From NCBI GenBank assembly GCA_963719485.1, contig OY970387.1, positions 620,001 through 684,000 on the forward strand: DNA of 64,000 nt, written 5' to 3'. The notes under the pieces were generated by a model. It was not told where the DNA came from. It saw only the letters and a list, made by a program, of their open reading frames with translations, and searched no databases. The DNA comes from Bog-473 sp963719485 (GTDB taxonomy: Bacteria > Actinomycetota > Acidimicrobiia > Acidimicrobiales > RAAP-2). Position 1 is the stretch's first letter; every line of letters begins with the position of its first letter. Below are positions 56,592 to 64,000 of this stretch, one piece after another. The position numbers and the translations under genes are program-made.

Positions 56592-57800
56592 GTGACCGAC
56601 CGGACGACGGAAGAAGTCCACCTGAAGGGGCTGGTCGATCAACTCCGCGAGCGAGGCGTGATCCAATCGGACCCGGTGGCCGGGGCGTTCGCCGCCGTCC
56701 CCCGCCATGGCTTTCTTCCGTCTCTGCCGCTCGAACGCGTGTACCGGATCGACCAGGCGATACCCACCCACTTCGACGGGGTGGGTGTCCCCACCTCCTC
56801 CTCCAGTGCTCCGGTCATCATGGCGGTGATGCTCGAGATGCTCGAGATCGAGCTGGGTCAACGAGTGCTCGAGGTCGGGGCGGGGACGGGCTACAACGCC
56901 GCTCTGATGGGCCAGCTCGTCGGCGAAGACGGGTCTGTCACCTCCATCGACATCGATCCGGTCGTCACCGATGAGGCGGCGGCCAACCTGGAGGAGGAAG
57001 GCATCGGCGGCATCCATATCGTGACCGGCGACGGTTGGCTCGGAGAGTCCGGGAGAGTCTTCGACCGGGAGATGGTCACAGCGGAGTGCTGGGACATCTC
57101 GCCGCATTGGGTGGCCCAGCTCGTCGAGGGAGGCGTTCTCGTCCTGCCGCTCTGGCTGCGCCCGGGACTCACGCTTGCAGTGGCCTTCGAGAAAAGGCGC
57201 GACATCCTGGTCAGTCGCTCGCTGGCCATCTGTGGTTTCATGCCCTTGCGGGGGCCCCATGGCGGTCCGCCTCGGCGGGCCCTCGTGCCAGCAGCCCCGT
57301 GGGAGGGCGGCGACGGCGACGACGGCGGTAGCCATTGGATCGCCGTGTTCGACGATGCCACGGAGGGACGGCGGGAGACGCTCGAGGACCTGCTGAGTGG
57401 AGTCGGATTGGCCCAAGCCGCACCTCCACTCTTCGCAGGGTGGAGCGCCCGCCTGGCGCTCGATATGCCGGATCCGATCTGCTTCTTTCCGTCAGTGCCC
57501 GGCTTGGCTCGGTCCGCCACTGGGCTCTTCGACCCTGACGCACGGAGCCTGGCGGTCGTCGCCGATGAGACCCTTCACTGGTTCGGAGATCCCTCTTGTT
57601 GCGAGCGTCTGACCGCATTCCTCTCCGAACCCAATCCGCTGGACTTAGCGAAACTGCAGATCACGGCAGCGCCCCGTGAGTTGTTCGGGGAGTCGGTCAG
57701 CGACTCGGCGCGCCTTGTTCGGGAGCACTTCGACCTTGCCCTAACCGAGTCACGCCAGGGAGACAACGGGGTTGACGTGGACATGGGAGGCGGAACGTGA
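56592..57800 (+). CDS. Protein-L-isoaspartate O-methyltransferase-like enzyme
   Basis: 402 residues. The N-terminal half is PIMT-like: PRHGFLP (37-43), a Ser loop PTSSSSAP (67-74) and the SAM motif VLEVGAGTGYNAALM (92-106). The C-terminal 200 residues are not part of classic PIMT; this long form occurs in actinobacteria, including enzymes annotated with FxLD-type peptide systems. It would methylate an Asp or isoAsp carboxyl in a protein or peptide. GTG start after GGGGG. Upstream neighbour PadR is divergent. Confidence 0.86.
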   Translation: MTDRTTEEVHLKGLVDQLRERGVIQSDPVAGAFAAVPRHGFLPSLPLERVYRIDQAIPTHFDGVGVPTSSSSAPVIMAVMLEMLEIELGQRVLEVGAGTGYNAALMGQLVGEDGSVTSIDIDPVVTDEAAANLEEEGIGGIHIVTGDGWLGESGRVFDREMVTAECWDISPHWVAQLVEGGVLVLPLWLRPGLTLAVAFEKRRDILVSRSLAICGFMPLRGPHGGPPRRALVPAAPWEGGDGDDGGSHWIAVFDDATEGRRETLEDLLSGVGLAQAAPPLFAGWSARLALDMPDPICFFPSVPGLARSATGLFDPDARSLAVVADETLHWFGDPSCCERLTAFLSEPNPLDLAKLQITAAPRELFGESVSDSARLVREHFDLALTESRQGDNGVDVDMGGGT

Positions 57801-57986
57801 TGAGATGCTCGACCTCGCCGAGAAATTCACCGTGCTCGATGACGAGCAGTTGAATCTCGTTCACTGTAGGCACAGTGGGCGCATCAGGGACCTGCTCGCT
57901 CACGCGACCGCAGATTGGTGCTGTCGTCTTGTGGCTGCTCAGAGCGGAGGCAGAGTCCCTACCGTGCCCGCCCGACATTGCAGGAC

Positions 57987-58027
57987 GCCCTGTCGAAGAG
58001 CTTGCAAAAGCTGCTCTTCGACAGGGC
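57987..58027. terminator. Strong hairpin between convergent genes
   Basis: Perfect 15-bp arms GCCCTGTCGAAGAGC / GCTCTTCGACAGGGC around an 11-nt loop containing AAAA. Lies between the methyltransferase (plus) and the secreted propeller gene (minus, stop at 58082), where a two-way terminator is expected. There is no T-run, so intrinsic termination is not proven. Confidence 0.6.
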
Positions 58028-58081
58028 ATCGACCTTGTCCGTCGCTGAGCCTAAGGGCGCAGCTATCGACCACCGGCTGAT

Positions 58082-59249
58082 TCAGTTTTGTGCGTGTCGC
58101 ACGCTCAATTCATGAACCGAGTTCTCGATGTCGTTCCCATAGTAAATGACCGGATTGCCGGCGCTGTCGGTGCTGACATCCAGCCCGAACAGCGCTCCCG
58201 CTGGCTCACCGTGGGCGAGGTTCCGGACGGCCACCACCTGCCCGTTCGGAGTAATTTCCACGAGCTTGTTGTTTCCGGCGTTCACGACAAGCAGGTTTCC
58301 GTTGGCCGGGTCGATGACCACATTCTCCGGACTGCTCAATGGCGCACCACTGAAGACCACGTTGGGCGTCACCGGACCGCTCGCGGTGGCGGCATCAGGT
58401 ATGGCATAGAGGGTGTTCGAACTGTCGTTTGTCTCGTACAAAACGCCATTCGATGCATCGAAGGCGTACCCCTGAGGCCCTGCTGCAGTGGCCGCGTTGC
58501 CTCCTGCCGGAGTCTGCGCCTGGCCATTGGCAATTTGGGTGTACGTGGAGTTAAGCGGCTGTCCGTTGGGTGTGCCTGTCGGATGCGGATCCAGGCGCCA
58601 GACGTCTCCCCCGCCGGTGCCGGTCGTTGCATTGCCGGCATTTCCCCAATAGAACGAGACCGCTCCATTGACGTCACTTACTCCCTGGCCCCAGATCCCG
58701 AGGAACGATGCCGCATTTGAGGTAGAAGTGTTGTTGAATGTGGTAATAAGCGCGCCACTCGGACTGATCAAGAGGTCGTTTGCTCCGGTTCCGTCCCCGG
58801 CAGCACCGTAACTGCCGATCCACACGAAATCGTTGGGCGGATTGATTGCGATTCCGACAGGTCCAGTGGCCGACGGATCGCTGAAGAAAACGCTCGCAGC
58901 GTGCGTCGTCGGGTTGACCTGCATGATTGTCATCCCTTGACCAGCCACACCACCTGCATTGCTGAAATCAGCAACGAGAAGGTTTCCTTGCGTCAGCACC
59001 CCGGCCGTAGTTGGGATCACTGCCAGACCGAAGGGATTCTGATCGCCGTTGGGTGCGACAACAGATGCAATGGTGGAATCCTTCAGGCTCGAGAGCTGAC
59101 CTTGCGGGGAGGCCGCTGAAGAGGCCGCACCCGCGGATTGCTGTGCTGACGTCAGCAACGCGCTCGAAGAGCAACGCCGACCCTGTGACAGCGACTCCCG
59201 CAACACGTCGCAGGCGGATTGAGGTTCGTTTTCTTGAATAGTCCAGCAT
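58082..59249 (-). CDS. Secreted NHL/SMP-30-like beta-propeller protein (frameshift in signal peptide)
   Basis: About 388 residues. After correction the N-terminus is a signal peptide: basic RKRTSIRLRRV, hydrophobic core AGVAVTGSALL, continuing SSALLTSAQQSAGAA. One extra T near 59164 breaks the frame inside it. The body has repeated propeller strands (GNLLVADFSNAGG, GPVGIAINPPNDFVWIGS, NLLVVNAGNNKLVEI). No catalytic or Cys pattern seen. AGGAGG stands 6 nt before ATG 59249. A perfect CRP-type site is about 70 nt upstream. Confidence 0.82.
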
Positions 59250-59319
59250 CGTGTTCCTCCTCGTGACATTGGTTTGTTACCGACAACCACTCGAGAATTC
59301 TGAATCCGTGGGATGAAGG

Positions 59320-59335
59320 TGTGACTTAAATCACA
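59320..59335. promoter_or_regulatory. CRP/FNR-type operator
   Basis: TGTGACTTAAATCACA, the exact CRP consensus TGTGA-N6-TCACA, within the 9-bp inverted repeat AAGGTGTGA/TCACACCTT (59316-59339). It lies 71 nt upstream of the secreted propeller start, consistent with cAMP-responsive control of that gene. Confidence 0.72.
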
Positions 59336-59444
59336 CCTTGAACTGTCATGCTTCCTGTGCCTCCTGAGCGATCGATCCCATCGCCGTGTCCCTGCCGTAG
59401 CCGTGTCCCTGCCGTATCAGCTTTGGTACGGGAGAAAGCGACGC

Positions 59445-59525
59445 TCCAGCAGCACACCATTAATTACGAGATGTCAACGCGTACGGATTGCACCCGATCG
59501 CAAGATTGGGTTGACCTGCCAGTTC
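59445..59525 (-). repeat. Dispersed repeat, copy 2
   Basis: On the minus strand contains GATCGGGTGCAATCC and GTGCTGCTGGA, matching copy 1 at 52494-52583 in inverted orientation. In the minus frame 59663-59460 it encodes the tail IGCNPYALTSRN. Confidence 0.6.
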
Positions 59526-59943
59526 TGGATGGGTCCGCGCCACCGGCGCGTGGGTGGATGCTGAATTCCTAGCGACTCCGTCTCGACGCCCGAGGTCATG
59601 CCAAAGAACCTGGTTGGTCGGGAGACAGATCGCTGCGGCGCTCGTCAATGACGTGTAGTACATCCCTGAGCAACCGCAACGGCCCAGGTCTACGCTGTGT
59701 CCCAGACGTCGGTGCTCGATGTTTGAGACATCACAATTACAGCCTCAACGGATTTGAACCCGTGTCGCCACCTTGAGAGAGCGAGTAGCTTCGTCTACTG
59801 GGTCCTAAAGCGTAGAGTTCTACCAGGTCAGCGCTTCGGTCTTGTCCAGTACTTCCGCCCAGATCACCCAAATATGGCTCCATAGTTGGGCAATTGGATG
59901 GGCAAAACAAGGTCTGTGGAATGCCTACGGAGGCCTCCGAGCA

Positions 59944-60174
59944 TCAGCAAGGCCAGCAATTGCTCGGTGTGATTGGATGGTGCTCTTGGGAGCTCTCCGC
60001 ATTCGCACGCACGCGGCGCTCCTGCGATGCCGGGCGCGCAGAGTCGCCCGCCTGACGCTTGAGCTTTTCGACGACCGCGGTTACGTGCCACGCGATGGCC
60101 GACGCCTGCATCACCAGCTCGGGATCGTCACAGTTGAGATAATATAGATGAATGTTGACGTTTCCCGGGGACAC
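59944..60174 (-). CDS. Doubtful small protein
   Basis: 76 residues, GTG start without a clear ribosome site. The first 45 residues (HLYYLNCDDPELVMQASA then VVEKLKRQAGD) have a GC-rich third codon position as in real genes here. The end looks degenerate and may be frameshifted. No family recognised. Divergent from the hydrolase at 60252. Confidence 0.25.
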   Translation of the reverse strand: MSPGNVNIHLYYLNCDDPELVMQASAIAWHVTAVVEKLKRQAGDSARPASQERRVRANAESSQEHHPITPSNCWPC

Positions 60175-60251
60175 CCAAGAGGCCCGAAGGGCGGATCCAG
60201 TAGACGAAGCTGCTCGGAACGGTCCGCCAGCTTTCTGCCTAGCGTGACCGA

Positions 60252-61358
60252 GTGAGCTCTCCTTCTCTCAACACCTCGGACAATAAGGAAGCCGAAACTC
60301 CGGCCCCCCGCATCAAGAAGCAAGAGCAGGAGGAAGCCTCGGCAGATATTGCTGAAGTCGCACCTGGCATCCTGCGACTCCAGCTCCCCATCGACTTCAC
60401 GGGGCTTGGTCATGTCAATACGTACGCCCTCGAGGACCAAAGGGGTTTCGCACTGGTGGACCCAGGACTTCCCGGGGAGTCGTCGTGGAATGCGCTGTTG
60501 GGCCGCATGCACTTAGCTGGCATCCCCCTTCACCGAGTCCACACGGTCGTGATCACACATTCACACCCAGATCACTTCGGAGGCGCTGGCCTGTTGGCGC
60601 AAGAAAGCGGCGCCGAGATTGTCGCATCAGACCGATTCCGCACATTCTTCGATATGGACGGCCTCGATGACAGCGAGCTCCAGGCTGCTGACGATATCGA
60701 TCCTCGCGACAATCCGATTCCGCGACTGCGCTTCGACCGCCCCTCTCCCTGGGGCGGCGCGACAATTGGCCCGCCCGCAAAAGAACGAGACCGATTGTTC
60801 GGCGATCGGGAGACGTTCTTCCGTTGGTTTAAGGCTCCTCGTCCGTCGCGTCGAGTGGCGGATCGCGAGCACGTCACCCTGGGAGGCAGGGATTGGTTCG
60901 GCCTCTTCACTCCCGGGCACACTGACGATCACCTTTGCCTCTATGACGAGGAGGGCGGTGTGCTTCTCTCGGGCGATCAGGTGTTGCCGACAATTACGCC
61001 TCACATCTCGGGTCTCATTCCCGATGATCCTCTGACGCAGTACATCGAATCACTCGATCGACTGGCCGAACTGCCACTCGTCGAAATCGTCTTGCCTGCC
61101 CATGGCCAGCCATTCCACAACCTTCCGCGACGCACTGCAGAGATCAAAGCTCATCACGTAGAGCGGCTTGAGAAGTTACGCCAGCTCTGCGATGTTCCGG
61201 AGTGGACCAGCGTTGTCGACCTGACACACCAGCTTTTCGCTCCGCGCTCGTGGGGTTCAATGGCCGAGGCGGAGACCTATGCTCACCTCGAACGCCTGCG
61301 GATCCTCGGAGAGATCAAAGCGCGCGAGGAATCCGGGGTCATTTCATACAGGGTTTGA
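60252..61358 (+). CDS. Metallo-beta-lactamase fold hydrolase
   Basis: 368 residues. Metal motif THSHPDH (His103, His105, Asp107, His108), then PGHTDDH and the bridging-Asp segment LLSGDQV, then PAHGQP. The C-terminal 80 residues form the winged-helix-like segment common in LACTB2/glyoxalase-II relatives. Hydrolyses a thioester, lactone or ester; exact substrate unknown. N-terminal 35 residues are charged and not conserved. GTG start, weak ribosome site. Confidence 0.9.
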   Translation: MSSPSLNTSDNKEAETPAPRIKKQEQEEASADIAEVAPGILRLQLPIDFTGLGHVNTYALEDQRGFALVDPGLPGESSWNALLGRMHLAGIPLHRVHTVVITHSHPDHFGGAGLLAQESGAEIVASDRFRTFFDMDGLDDSELQAADDIDPRDNPIPRLRFDRPSPWGGATIGPPAKERDRLFGDRETFFRWFKAPRPSRRVADREHVTLGGRDWFGLFTPGHTDDHLCLYDEEGGVLLSGDQVLPTITPHISGLIPDDPLTQYIESLDRLAELPLVEIVLPAHGQPFHNLPRRTAEIKAHHVERLEKLRQLCDVPEWTSVVDLTHQLFAPRSWGSMAEAETYAHLERLRILGEIKAREESGVISYRV

Positions 61359-62143
61359 CGAGCGGCCCGTAGCAGACTGCAGAATGCCGAGCTTTGACAG
61401 CTTCTGTGGTGGATCGACTACGCGGGGCCGACATCGCGGCGGTCCAATGGTGCAGACTTACTCTGCAACCAACGCGTCGAACATCAGCGATGTTTCGTGG
61501 TATTCCCACAAGTGCACCTGTTGGTCATCATGTCGTTCGAATATTTAGCAGTACAGATTGTCGTATCGGCGACCGTTGGCCGGATTGATGACATCGCCGA
61601 CGACTTCAAGTGCGGCACGATCGTCTTCGGCGATATAACGGATCGAACCTCAATGGCGAATTCCTGTGCCGTGGCGAAGATGCGGAGAACTTCATAAGCG
61701 TTTCGGCCGTATACCTGTCCAGCTCGTCCACTGGAGATTTTTCGAGTCCGGACAAAGAGTTGGGTGATTGGATGGGCGACTCTCCCGGCGACAGCCACGC
61801 CGTCGGGCACGCGGCGCGGCTCACCGAGAAGTGAGCTACGAACCGCAATCCAAATTGAAGGCTGCTCTCAACGCAGGATCGGGGTCGGGCCAATCTCCGG
61901 TTTGTTCAGCACCTAAATATCATACTATCTAGATTGTCAGAGTAGGATGCAGGATCGACAAATCAAGCCCTGAGAACGAGGGTTTTCGATGTGCCTGGCG
62001 GCGCCCACACGATGCGCCATCCGGACGTCCCAACCAAGATCGCCGAGGCGAGCCGGTGAAGGAGGAGAGCGAGAACACAATCTGTGTTCAGCACTTGTAG
62101 AGAATGTGAAACGAGCCACTTGAAAAAAGGAAGGTCTTAGACC
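61359..62143. other. Intergenic stretch without supportable gene
   Basis: Nearly 800 nt, AT-richer than the rest. Short frames on both strands (about 61484-61834) show no consistent codon pattern or recognised domain. Near 62050 there is AAGGAGGAG without a following frame. The end holds the ribosome site of the next gene. Confidence 0.55.
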
Positions 62144-63654
62144 GTGACACCAGAAGCGACGACACTGCCTCTCGTCCCCCATTGGATCGACGGGGCGGCG
62201 GTGACGCGGTCGTCGGAGCGGTCCGGTGAAGTCTTCGATCCAAGCACCGGGCAGGTCACCAAGCGGGTGACGTTCGCCTCGGTCTCGGATGTCGACGATG
62301 CCGTGGCCGCGGGCCGCCGAGCTTTCTGCTCCTGGCAACAAGCCTCGCTGGCCAAGCGAACCAAGGTCCTCTTCGCCTTCCGCGAGCTGATCCACCGCCG
62401 AGCCGACGAGTTGGCCGCCATCATCACCTCCGAGCATGGGAAGGTGACGAGTGATGCCTTGGGCGAAGTGTCCCGCGGGATCGAGGTAGTCGAGTTCGCC
62501 TGCGGCATCTCTCAGCTCATGAAGGGCAGCTTCACCGAAGGGGCCTCCAGTGGTGTGGACGTCTTTTCGATCCGGCAGCCGCTCGGTGTAGTTGCCATCA
62601 TTAGCCCGTTCAATTTTCCGGCCATGGTGCCGTGCTGGTTCTTCCCCCTGGCCATCGCCACCGGCAACACGGTAATCCTCAAGCCCAGCGAGAAGGATCC
62701 CTCGGCCGCCAACTGGATAGCCGAGCTATGGGCCGAAGCTGGGCTGCCCTCCGGGGTCTTCAACGTGGTCCACGGAGACAAGGTGGCGGTGGACGGCCTG
62801 GTCAGCCATCCCGACGTCAAGGCGGTGTCGTTCGTGGGCTCGACGCCCATCGCGGCTACGTCTACGAGTCGGCTACACGAAACGGTAAGCGCGTGCAGGC
62901 TCTCGGTGGGGCCAAGAACCACATGGTCGTGCTGCCCGACGCCGACCTCGACGTGGCCGCCGATGCCGCGGTCAACGCCGGGTTCGGATCGGCCGGGGAG
63001 CGCTGCATGGCCATCTCCGTCCTGGTGGCCGTGGATCCGGTGGCCGACGACCTGATCGCCAGGATCGTCAAGCGAATCTCCGGTCTGACCGTCGGGGATG
63101 GACGGCGGGGAACGGACATGGGGCCCTTGGTCACCGGCGTACACCGGGACAAGGTGGCGTCCTATCTCGACGCCGGCACAGCTGAAGGGGCCATCTTGGT
63201 GGTCGACGGGCGTGACACATCCATCGACGGCGACGAATCGGGCTTCTGGTTGGGCCCGACCCTCTTTGACCAGGTCACCCCGGACATGACTCTCTACACC
63301 GATGAGATATTCGGTCCCGTGCTGTCGGTGGTCCGGGTGGCCACCTATGACGATGCCATCGCTCTGGTGAACGCAAACCCTTACGGCAACGGGACGGCCA
63401 TCTTCACCAACGACGGGGGGGCGGCCCGTCGCTTCCAGAACGAAATGGAGGTGGGCATGATCGGGGTCAACGTCCCCATCCCTGTCCCGGTGGCCTACTA
63501 CTCCTTTGGCGGGTGGAAGAGTTCCCTGTTCGGTGACACCCATGCCCACGGCACCGAGGGCGTGCACTTCTACACTCGAGGCAAGGTGGTCACCAGCCGG
63601 TGGCTCGACCCCAGTCACGGCCAGGTCAATCTGGGGTTCCCGCGCAACGAGTGA
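62144..63654 (+). CDS. mmsA: Methylmalonate-semialdehyde dehydrogenase (CoA-acylating; frameshift)
   Basis: Aldehyde dehydrogenase of the MmsA type, about 503 residues. It starts PHWIDGAAVTRSSERSGEV. Seen: ISPFNFPAMVPCWFFPLAI, KPSEKDPSA, FVGSTPIA, then in the next frame YVYESATRNGKRVQALGGAKNH, catalytic Cys in GERCMAISV and EIFGPVLSVVR. A base missing near 62853 breaks the frame. It converts methylmalonate or malonate semialdehyde and CoA to propionyl- or acetyl-CoA, as in valine breakdown. GTG start with AAGGAAGG about 9 nt upstream. Confidence 0.91.
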
Positions 63655-64000
63655 TGAGGTGGCTCCGCGCCGGGTGCCGAGAACTTGCTCATCGAGCCTT
63701 CGAGGGTGTCAATGGCATCACCAGTAGGCCCTGTGCAAGGACTCGACGTGTTCGAGTGCATAGAGCGGGTGCTCGATATCGCACGCCGTGCTCCCCCACG
63801 CCCAGCTGCTTGCCAACCAAATGGGTGATCGGGCGCATGAGAAACCCGGACAACCGTCCGGAGGTGCGATGCGGCCTTTGTCTGGCACGACAACAGCGAG
63901 CCTGATCCGCTTCCCGCTAACTAGACCAGGCCGCGTGCCTGCAAGGGACTAGGCCGGATCGGTTACGACGACGGACGCTATGAGCTCGGTGTCGACGAAT
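63655..64000. other. Window end, no supportable gene
   Basis: About 345 nt after mmsA. A small perfect hairpin CCGGAC-AACC-GTCCGG is at 63846-63861, possibly part of a terminator. No frame with a credible start or domain. Confidence 0.5.

Larger units (their letters stand above)
59250..60251. other. Long stretch with no confident gene
   Basis: About 1,000 nt of lower GC than the neighbours. It holds a CRP-type site, repeat copy 2, a doubtful small frame at 59944 and, on the minus strand near 59735-59850, a tRNA-Leu-like sequence whose stems do not pair as written. Several stop codons in all frames. Confidence 0.6.

Noticed and set aside
57772..58080. A 102-residue open frame after the methyltransferase
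   Set aside because: It runs through the 15-bp hairpin and becomes Cys/Arg/Ser-rich without pattern; only its first 40 codons look gene-like.
59735..59850. Annotating a tRNA-Leu gene
   Set aside because: Acceptor and anticodon stems do not pair as written; kept only as an observation.
61484..61834. Short frames on both strands
   Set aside because: No domain, no ribosome site and no consistent codon bias; overlapping frames on opposite strands are equally open.
1..64000. CRISPR arrays, transposases, integrases, rRNA
   Set aside because: No regularly spaced direct repeats, no DDE or recombinase motifs, and no rRNA-like sequence were found by reading.

Overview
The window looks like chromosomal DNA of a high-GC actinobacterium. 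The evidence is frequent GTG and TTG starts, GTGA/ATGA stop-start overlaps, a WhiB protein, two F420-type luciferase-like oxidoreductases, an NDMA-type (mycofactocin-linked) alcohol dehydrogenase, and actinobacterial TetR, MarR and PadR regulators. An uncultured Acidimicrobiia-like or mycobacterium-like member is my inference, not something the sequence proves. Fifteen 1-2 nt frameshifts interrupt twelve otherwise full-length genes, so part of the sequence probably carries assembly or read errors.

From 1 to about 47.3 kb lies a dense catabolic island for a hydrophobic, CoA-activated carboxylic acid. (a) Minus operon 8090->1: amidohydrolase, indolepyruvate-ferredoxin-oxidoreductase-like protein, EthD-like protein, cytochrome P450, carboxylesterase. 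(b) Minus operon 15765->8189: Rieske oxygenase, P450, SDR and four consecutive acyl-CoA dehydrogenases, divergent from a small Fe-S ferredoxin. (c) Minus operon 21727->16148: Zn alcohol dehydrogenase, amidohydrolase, luciferase-like oxidoreductase, double-domain CaiB CoA-transferase. A TetR gene and an NTF2-like gene are divergent from it. (d) Plus operon 23380->31080: two amidohydrolases, aldehyde dehydrogenase, CoA-transferase, DUF35 protein, SCP-x-type thiolase-like protein, SDR. (e) 31088-41654: D-aminoacylase-like amidohydrolase, thiolase, luciferase-like oxidoreductase, two head-to-head alpha-methylacyl-CoA-racemase-like genes, a second double-domain CoA-transferase and the NDMA-type dehydrogenase. 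(f) 41673-47266: SDR, P450/TetR pair, Baeyer-Villiger-type monooxygenase, SDR.

The genes read as one programme: oxygenases functionalise the substrate, dehydrogenases oxidise alcohols and aldehydes, CoA-transferases and racemases prepare acyl-CoAs, and acyl-CoA dehydrogenases, thiolases and an aldolase-like DUF35/thiolase pair shorten them. A recurrent palindrome close to GTGAGCGCTCAC sits in the upstream regions of seven of these units, suggesting one TetR-type regulon.

From about 47.4 kb the character changes: lower GC by eye, longer intergenic stretches and signalling or surface functions. This part holds a universal stress protein, MarR with a divergent FUSC transporter, a channel-like membrane protein, small unknown genes, WhiB, a PadR-linked membrane beta-propeller, an isoaspartyl-methyltransferase-like enzyme, a secreted beta-propeller behind a perfect CRP-type site, a metallo-beta-lactamase-fold hydrolase and a methylmalonate-semialdehyde dehydrogenase. 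I see no rRNA, intact tRNA, CRISPR array, transposase or integrase.
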